From Agapanthus africanus (taxonomy: Eukaryota; Streptophyta; Magnoliopsida; Asparagales; Amaryllidaceae), in assembly GCA_030015575.1 (NCBI GenBank), contig JASDDO010000026.1:448733096-448797095 (forward strand): a stretch of 64,000 bases of DNA. The letters are read 5' to 3'. Position 1 is the first letter of the stretch; each line of letters begins with the position of its first letter. This document shows, one piece after another, positions 58,870 to 64,000 of this stretch. The translations under genes and the position numbers were made by a program. A model generated the notes under the pieces. It saw only the letters and a program-made list of their open reading frames with translations. It was not told where the DNA came from and did no database searches.

Positions 58870-60029
58870 AGGATTAGACTGTGCAGGAGTGTTGACCTGG
58901 TTCTGAAAATTTTGTGGCTGGTAGGGATGCTGAGTGAGTTGAAGGGGTTGCTGTTGTGGTGGAAGAGCCCTTTGAAATTATTTTGGCTTGGAACCGTGTT
59001 TTGAGATTGTTGTTGTTTCCAAGCAAAATTCGGGTGATTCTTCCAACCCTGATTGTACGTGGATGAATAAGGATCGTTTCTAGGTCTTTGAAATGCAGCA
59101 TTTGTATGCTCGTGACCTTGAAACGCAGAGTTTAATGGACATTCTTCCGTTAAGTGAGATGGATCAGAACAGCACCCATAAATAGTTTTGGGGAGTGATA
59201 CTGGGTTTAGGGAGGCTGCTGCAAATTTGTGTTCCATAGCCTCGAGCTTCTTTTGCATTGCTGCCATCTCAGCTCGAACACCTATGGACACATCTATTTG
59301 GTGTACGCCACCCCTATTCAAAGGTTGGGTACCACTCTCCCACTGTAGTGATTTTTCAGCGAACTCTTCTAAAAATTTCCATGCCTCCCCATCATCCTTA
59401 GTCATAAAAGTGCCTTGACACATGTTCTCAAGGTTCTATTTAGTGTTCGGGTTAATGCCCTCATATAAGATTCGGCAAAGATCCCATCTCGGGATGCCGT
59501 GATGAGGACATTGAACCAAAAGATCCTTGAAGCGTTCAAAGCACTTCGAGAACGGTTCATTCGGAAGCTGGGTAAATTGATTCAGTTCGCTACGGATTCG
59601 AGCTGTCTTTTGCATTGGGTAAAATTTCTTAAGGAATGCCGCGACGAATTCTTCCCAATTCGTAATAGAGTGTGCGGTAGTGTTATATAGCCACTTCTCG
59701 GCTATATCGCACAAAGTAAATGGAAGAAGTCGTAGACGCATCGCATCCACTGAAAGTTGTGACGTACCCATCATCGCGCATACGTTTTCAAATTTGGTAA
59801 TGAAAACGTAAGCGTCCTCAGTCTCGAGTCCGTGGAATTTGGGTAAAAGGTTGATGTATTGGGGTTTAATTTCAAAATTATCCCCGTTGGCTGGTGGAAT
59901 GGATAAGCAGGTCGATAGAGGACCTCGAATAGGATAGCACCTCTCTTGGAGAGAGATGCGGGGTGGATTCTGCGCACCAACGAACGGCGGCAGATTAGTG
60001 GAAAAGAAATTTGATGGAATCGGATCCAT
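58860..60029 (-). pseudogene. G3 gag, N-terminal part
   Basis: Athila-type Gag from the ATG at 60027-60029 (MDPIPSNFF) to a stop at 59436-59438, then in the same frame from 59423 to 58860. The capsid-like block (LRLLPFTLCDIAEKWLYN...FLKKFYP...LPNEPFSKCFERFKDLLVQCPHHGIPRWDLCRILYEG) is well kept. The zinc-knuckle region (YGCCSDPSHLTEECP) keeps the last C-x4-H-x4-C but has Tyr in place of the first Cys. The frame is lost near 58975 by a one-base deletion. Start chosen by agreement with G2. Confidence 0.88.
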
Positions 60030-61109
60030 CGGTGTGGGTGTGGTAGTGGGTAAAGAAAAGGTAAATGTAGAAATATCGACTTCGGAGTTGATAGGAGGTA
60101 CACGGACTAAACGGGCACTAGAATCCCGTGTCCAGCCTATCTTGTACTAAAAAGGGTTAGTACAAGTGGCAGCGTGGCTTATAATTAGGGGTATGAAAGA
60201 ATGAATGCGGTGTTTGTTTTGAAAAAGTGGACAGATTTTTGAAAAAAATGATGCAACACAACAAATGCAACACACAAAACCCTAATTCTATTGGTCACCT
60301 AGGTCAGGCTCTAGACCGGTCCTAACTGCCAAAAGACAAGTCGCAGGACAAATCCTCCACTGCCTCTTTGTCCCCCTGTGGCCAGGTAAGTGGGAAGGTA
60401 CTCCACTACGTAAGTAATGGGCCTAATTAATAGCCACTAGCCTTCGACACACTTGCCTTAGACACCACAAGAAAACGCGGATAAGCAATGAATTACCCAC
60501 GGCCTTCTTCTGTCCTAAGTGAGCGCGACGGTCCTTAGAGTCTTCTCTAAATCTTTTTTAGTTAATGTGGGTCAATGCGGATGCAAGTTTTGTGATTTTC
60601 GGGTCCTAGGAAGGGTAAAGAACTCCCCACCTAATTTGGATTTGGCCGTGCCCCTTAATATCCATATTAAAATGCAAACAACCATAAAAATCAAAACAAG
60701 CACAATTTAATTTTGCTTTTTGCGCGGCGCTGCGATTTTTACAAAGAAGCCTGCACAAAATGTTAATTGGAGCAGATTTGAGAAGAAGATAAGAAAGTTT
60801 GAAGCTTACAGAGGAAATTTTGCACAGAATCCCCTCACAGAGGCGCGAAACCGCTGCAAATGCTGGCTCCCACCGCTCTTCCGCAGTCGTATGTACTGTT
60901 TACTTGAAGAAAATTTCTTAGAGAGCTTCTGTTAACTCCCTGACTCCTCTGGAAAATTTTGAAAAAAATTTCACTTGCTCCACAGCTTCCAGATTACCTC
61001 GCAATCAAATCACAACACACGTTAGATTTTGCATGAATTTTGATCACAAAATTATAATGGAATAAATCTTTCAATTCAATTTTTCAATATAGAACGAATT
61101 AGCGCGCGA
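60030..61109 (-). other. G3 untranslated leader
   Basis: Non-coding; homologous to the G2 leader. A weak GC module with 16-14-16 geometry is at 60842-60887. Open frames on the plus strand here are unsupported. Confidence 0.7.
60842..60887 (-). repeat. Degenerate GC module in G3 leader
   Basis: Arms 60842-60857 (13 of 16 match GCCGCGGAACCGCGGC) and 60872-60887 (11 of 16), spacer exactly 14 nt. About 245-290 nt after the LTR, as in G2. Confidence 0.55.
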
Positions 61110-61127
61110 TCCCCGGCAACGGCGCCA
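61110..61127 (-). other. Primer-binding site of G3 (tRNA-Asp)
   Basis: Element strand TGGCGCCGTTGCCGGGGA, two bases after the 5' LTR; same primer as G1. Confidence 0.93.
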
Positions 61128-62256
61128 TTTGATTGGTATGAACTCTTATTGTGTGTTTAAGAAAATGTATAGAATCACAATCAAAGAATTATTTGACCGC
61201 AATCAACTACGGTGTCGGATGTAGATCGTAAGCGAGTGCGGATCGTCCATAGGGATTGTGCGATTCGTTTGTATTTTAATTTGTTTGAATCGAAAAGTTA
61301 ATATTAAAGAAAAGAAAACATGATTCAAGATTTTTATCCATGGTTTCAAGTGTCACTATTCTAATCAAGAATCAAGAAAATGATAAACATTGAGAATCGA
61401 GTTTCGATAGAATTCCAATCACTTTAGGGTTTCAAGATTTGAAGTAAATGTCGTAGGAATCGATTAGATTGTAGATGTGACGAAGACTAAAGATTAACGT
61501 TTCTTATCCATTAAGTAATTGATGCTAACTCGATGTCGATTGATCGAGGTTTAAGGATCTTGCGAAGAATTAGGGTTCTTCGTCCTATCCTTTGTCCTTT
61601 CGATGAATCCCATTCACTAGATAGCTTCTTGAAAATCTAATGACCGATTGTTGATTTTCTAGATCGTGCGAAAAGAATCAAGAACACATTTCGCATCGAT
61701 CTAGATCATCGATCATTCTATTTTCAAGAATTTACAATTGCTATAGGACTTAATAAAACGTCTATAGATTCATCAATATCATCATTCTACAATCATCTCG
61801 ATTCCTCCACGAGCGGAGTTTATTCACACATCATCACAAAGAATACATTCAAGAATCAAAATGAAATCATGATGCTTGAATTGAAATGTAAACAAGTTGA
61901 AAGAATCTTCACCTTTATTACATCAACAAGTAGTTACAACTCTCGAGAATTACAAGAGGTAGGAACTTCGCTCGTCGAATCTTGCATCGCTCGGCTTCTT
62001 GAGTCTTGGATCGCTTCGATCTCGTGCTCCGTTGAATACCGGCTCAGCTTCTAAAGGATCTTTGAAGACTTGCTTTGCTTGAACTCCATGGATCTTTAAT
62101 TGGGTATTTCTAGATTGGATTAGGGTTAGGGTTTTGACACAAGCCTTGTCACTAGACTTGTGGGTGGAATTTGGGAGAGATGAAGATTTGATCTAATGAT
62201 ATGAGATGATATCTAAGATCCAAGATGGGATACTTTTACAAGTGAGCCTAGGGGTC

Positions 62257-62264
62257 TATTTATA
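62257..62264 (-). promoter_or_regulatory. TATA box of G3 5' LTR
   Basis: TATAAATA on the element strand, about 680 bp into the LTR and about 235 bp after the GC module; repeated at 52365-52372. Confidence 0.65.
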
Positions 62265-62498
62265 GGTTTCCCAAACCCTAGGTCTAGGTTTTGAATTTGC
62301 AATTCCCTCCAAAAGTTTGTTGTAAGTTAGTTAGGAGCTTAGCTTAGGCTTTAAGCTAGGAATGTTTAGCTTAGAAACCCTAGTTTGCTGAACTGGCAGA
62401 AGCTTTGAGATCCCTCTGGAAACTGTAGTGTCTTTATGAAGTGTAGGAGCTGAAATGAGAATTATGAAGCTGGATTGAGGTGGTGACGTGGACAAGCC

Positions 62499-62544
62499 GC
62501 CGCGGAACCGCGGCACAAGGCGGCTCTGGCCGCGGTTCCGCGGC
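62499..62544 (-). repeat. GC-rich module in G3 5' LTR (perfect arms)
   Basis: GCCGCGGAACCGCGGC (62499-62514) and its exact reverse complement (62529-62544), spacer 14 nt: a perfect 16-bp stem. Confidence 0.92.
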
Positions 62545-62944
62545 CAAGTTGGCTCCTTGTGGCTTCAATCTTCTTCTGTTGGTTTGTGTTGTCTTTTGAT
62601 GTATTTCCTGCTATGTTGAATCTCTGAGTTCTTTTTAGATCAATACCAGATTCAAAATCCTTGAGTTGGCGTATTCTTTAGCAGTCTTGTTATGTAAATT
62701 TTGACCGATCTTCTGTATTTTCCTGCACGGACTTCGAAACACGAGTTGCGATATATAGGAATGATGCCATGCTATGAAATGCAGTCAATTTCCTTTATAG
62801 TGCCGGTTTTAGAGTCTAACACATGCAATCTGATATTTAACGACTGATTTGCTAATATGTGCGATATGAATGCCGAACATTTGTAGATGAGTGCAAATGA
62901 TAGGGAAATTTCCAGTTAAAAGATGCAATATTTTCGACTGATCA

Positions 62945-62949
62945 ACTAC
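62945..62949. repeat. Target-site duplication of G3, right copy (ACTAC)
   Basis: Matches 51234-51238. Confidence 0.95.
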
Positions 62950-63817
62950 CGTACAGTTCGGTCTCTTCGTCTGATATGTCGCATATCACAGCCTGGGGGT
63001 AGTATAACGTCAGACCCCAATAGCCTGCTAAGTCATGTCGATGCAAGGTCCATAACGGTTCGAGAAACTACTGATAACACTTACCAGTAGATCTCAGCAA
63101 AACTGGCTATGGATTTCCTGTTATGGCCAATCGAGCATAGCGCAACATCAACTCCCAATACCGGGGGAGTCGAAACCCCTCTTATCGCTCATTGCCTCCA
63201 TGTGAATCGGGACTGTACCCAAAACCTATCATTTTGCACTATCTCTTGACCATGGTATGGTAGAAATCAAAGCACAGTGGGAATCACACAAGTCTCTATG
63301 ACGATCTCGGGTCTACAGACTAACATGTACCAATGTCACCAGAGAACTGCTATCCGACGATAGCTATAATATCATCTAGGAGTTCTCAGTGAGTCCGTCC
63401 AGTGTACCCAGTCTCCATTGAGCACCTGTATACCTTCTCTGATGTCAAACACCAATGGATGCGGGATCATCCATCGCCCATCATATGGGTCGAGAAGCGT
63501 ATACGCTAGTCTACTTTGGAGTATCGATGCCCTGTCTTGATACCCCCACGACTATGAACATTTGAAGGATGTAGTTACCGACTACCTATGTCCCCACTAG
63601 TATGATCTGCATCATAATCCTGGTAGTCAAGTACTGGTCCTAAGGGCTTTATCGACATGTAATAGAGAGACAATAAGTGTACATATTAAGATAAAGAGCA
63701 AGCAGATAACATACTATCAAGTCGAGCAAGAAAGTCCTCCCTATATATGTTCAAGCATCCACTACAATATACATCACATGTACAGTAATGGCCTCTACGG
63801 CATACATATAACTAACA
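62950..63817 (-). repeat. Copia B 5' LTR, right part
   Basis: Continues 50025-51238. Its end ACTAACA at 63817 is the element's TGTTAGTTATATG start, very close to the A LTR start. Core block at 63251-63287. Predicted right TSD TACGT (63818-63822). Confidence 0.9.
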
Positions 63818-64000
63818 TACGTGTATGGGATACATGTATTAATACTTATTTAATATATATATATATATATATATATATTTATTAATTCCCACAATTTTAT
63901 TTTATGTGTAATTTATTGTACATTTATATATGTATGTAAATATATATATATATATATATATATTATATAATTTATTATACTTAATAAATGGTGGGCCCAT
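63818..64000. other. AT-rich flank with two (AT)n runs
   Basis: The only sequence outside the nested stack. Alternating AT at 63853-63878 and 63940-63963. No gene or repeat family recognised. Confidence 0.7.

Larger units (their letters stand above)
51239..62944 (-). mobile_element. Gypsy element G3, Athila-type, complete domain set, lightly damaged
   Basis: 11,706-bp minus-strand Ty3/gypsy element with 1.81-kb LTRs (3' 51239-53052; 5' 61130-62944), tRNA-Asp primer site, and exact ACTAC duplications. It encodes Gag, protease, RT, RNase H and integrase in gypsy order. RT and integrase motifs ([37 protein letters not shown]) are those of the Athila group. No envelope-like ORF was found between pol and the 3' LTR. 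It inserted in the 5' LTR of B. Confidence 0.95.
61130..62944 (-). repeat. G3 5' LTR
   Basis: 1,815-bp copy of 51239-53052. TATA box at 62257-62264 (minus strand); GC module 62499-62544. Confidence 0.94.

Overview
This window is a nested stack of LTR retrotransposons from a plant nuclear genome, almost certainly a flowering plant with a repeat-rich genome. The evidence is Ty1/copia elements primed by initiator-Met tRNA, Ty3/gypsy elements of the Athila type primed by tRNA-Asp, 5-bp target-site duplications (TSDs), kilobase-long LTRs and many in-element stop codons. I found no host protein gene, tRNA, rRNA or CRISPR array. Eight elements can be separated; I call them A-F plus G1-G3 where F is only an LTR fragment.

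Layout. 1-2161 is a minus-strand copia LTR (E) inserted in the integrase of a decayed plus-strand copia (A: 2162-2853, 23391-24751, 3' LTR 24752-26933). A is split again by copia C (2854-23390, plus, TSD GTTCC/ATTCC). C is split in its leader by a young, intact minus-strand copia D (5772-16404, TSD CTTCA, one 1308-residue polyprotein). A itself seems to sit in a gypsy-type LTR (F: 26934-28286 and 37370-39328) that carries a 29-bp minisatellite; gypsy G2 (28287-37369, TSD CACAT) landed in that minisatellite. F abuts the leader of minus-strand copia B (39329-40477, 48354-50024). B's leader is split by gypsy G1 (40478-48348, TSD GAGAC) and its 5' LTR (50025-51238, 62950-63817) is split by gypsy G3 (51239-62944, minus, TSD ACTAC). 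Only 63818-64000, AT-rich, lies outside the stack. The simplest order is B, then F in B, A in F, C in A, D in C, which predicts that the missing halves of E/A, F and B lie to the left of the window.

Coding capacity. D is the only intact gag-pol. G3 has a complete Athila-type gag-PR-RT-RH-IN order with a handful of lesions. G2 keeps gag and protease but has no RT, RNase H or integrase. G1 has no recognisable gag or pol, only one acidic ORF of unknown function with a single internal stop. G1 and G2 look non-autonomous and would need enzymes from a G3-like partner.

The most interesting signals are non-coding. A GC-rich module of two 16-base near-palindromic arms around a 14-base spacer recurs in the LTRs of all three gypsy families and, with the same geometry, in the leaders of copia C and D and of G2 and G3. 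All three gypsy elements also share a block of three consecutive hairpins about 90-115 nt before the 3' LTR, and a small AACAGTG-loop-CACTGTT hairpin with a compensatory base-pair change before purine tracts. Copia B, C and D share three spaced stem-loops upstream of gag. These structures persist between elements whose other sequence has diverged, which suggests selected RNA or DNA signals shared by element lineages.
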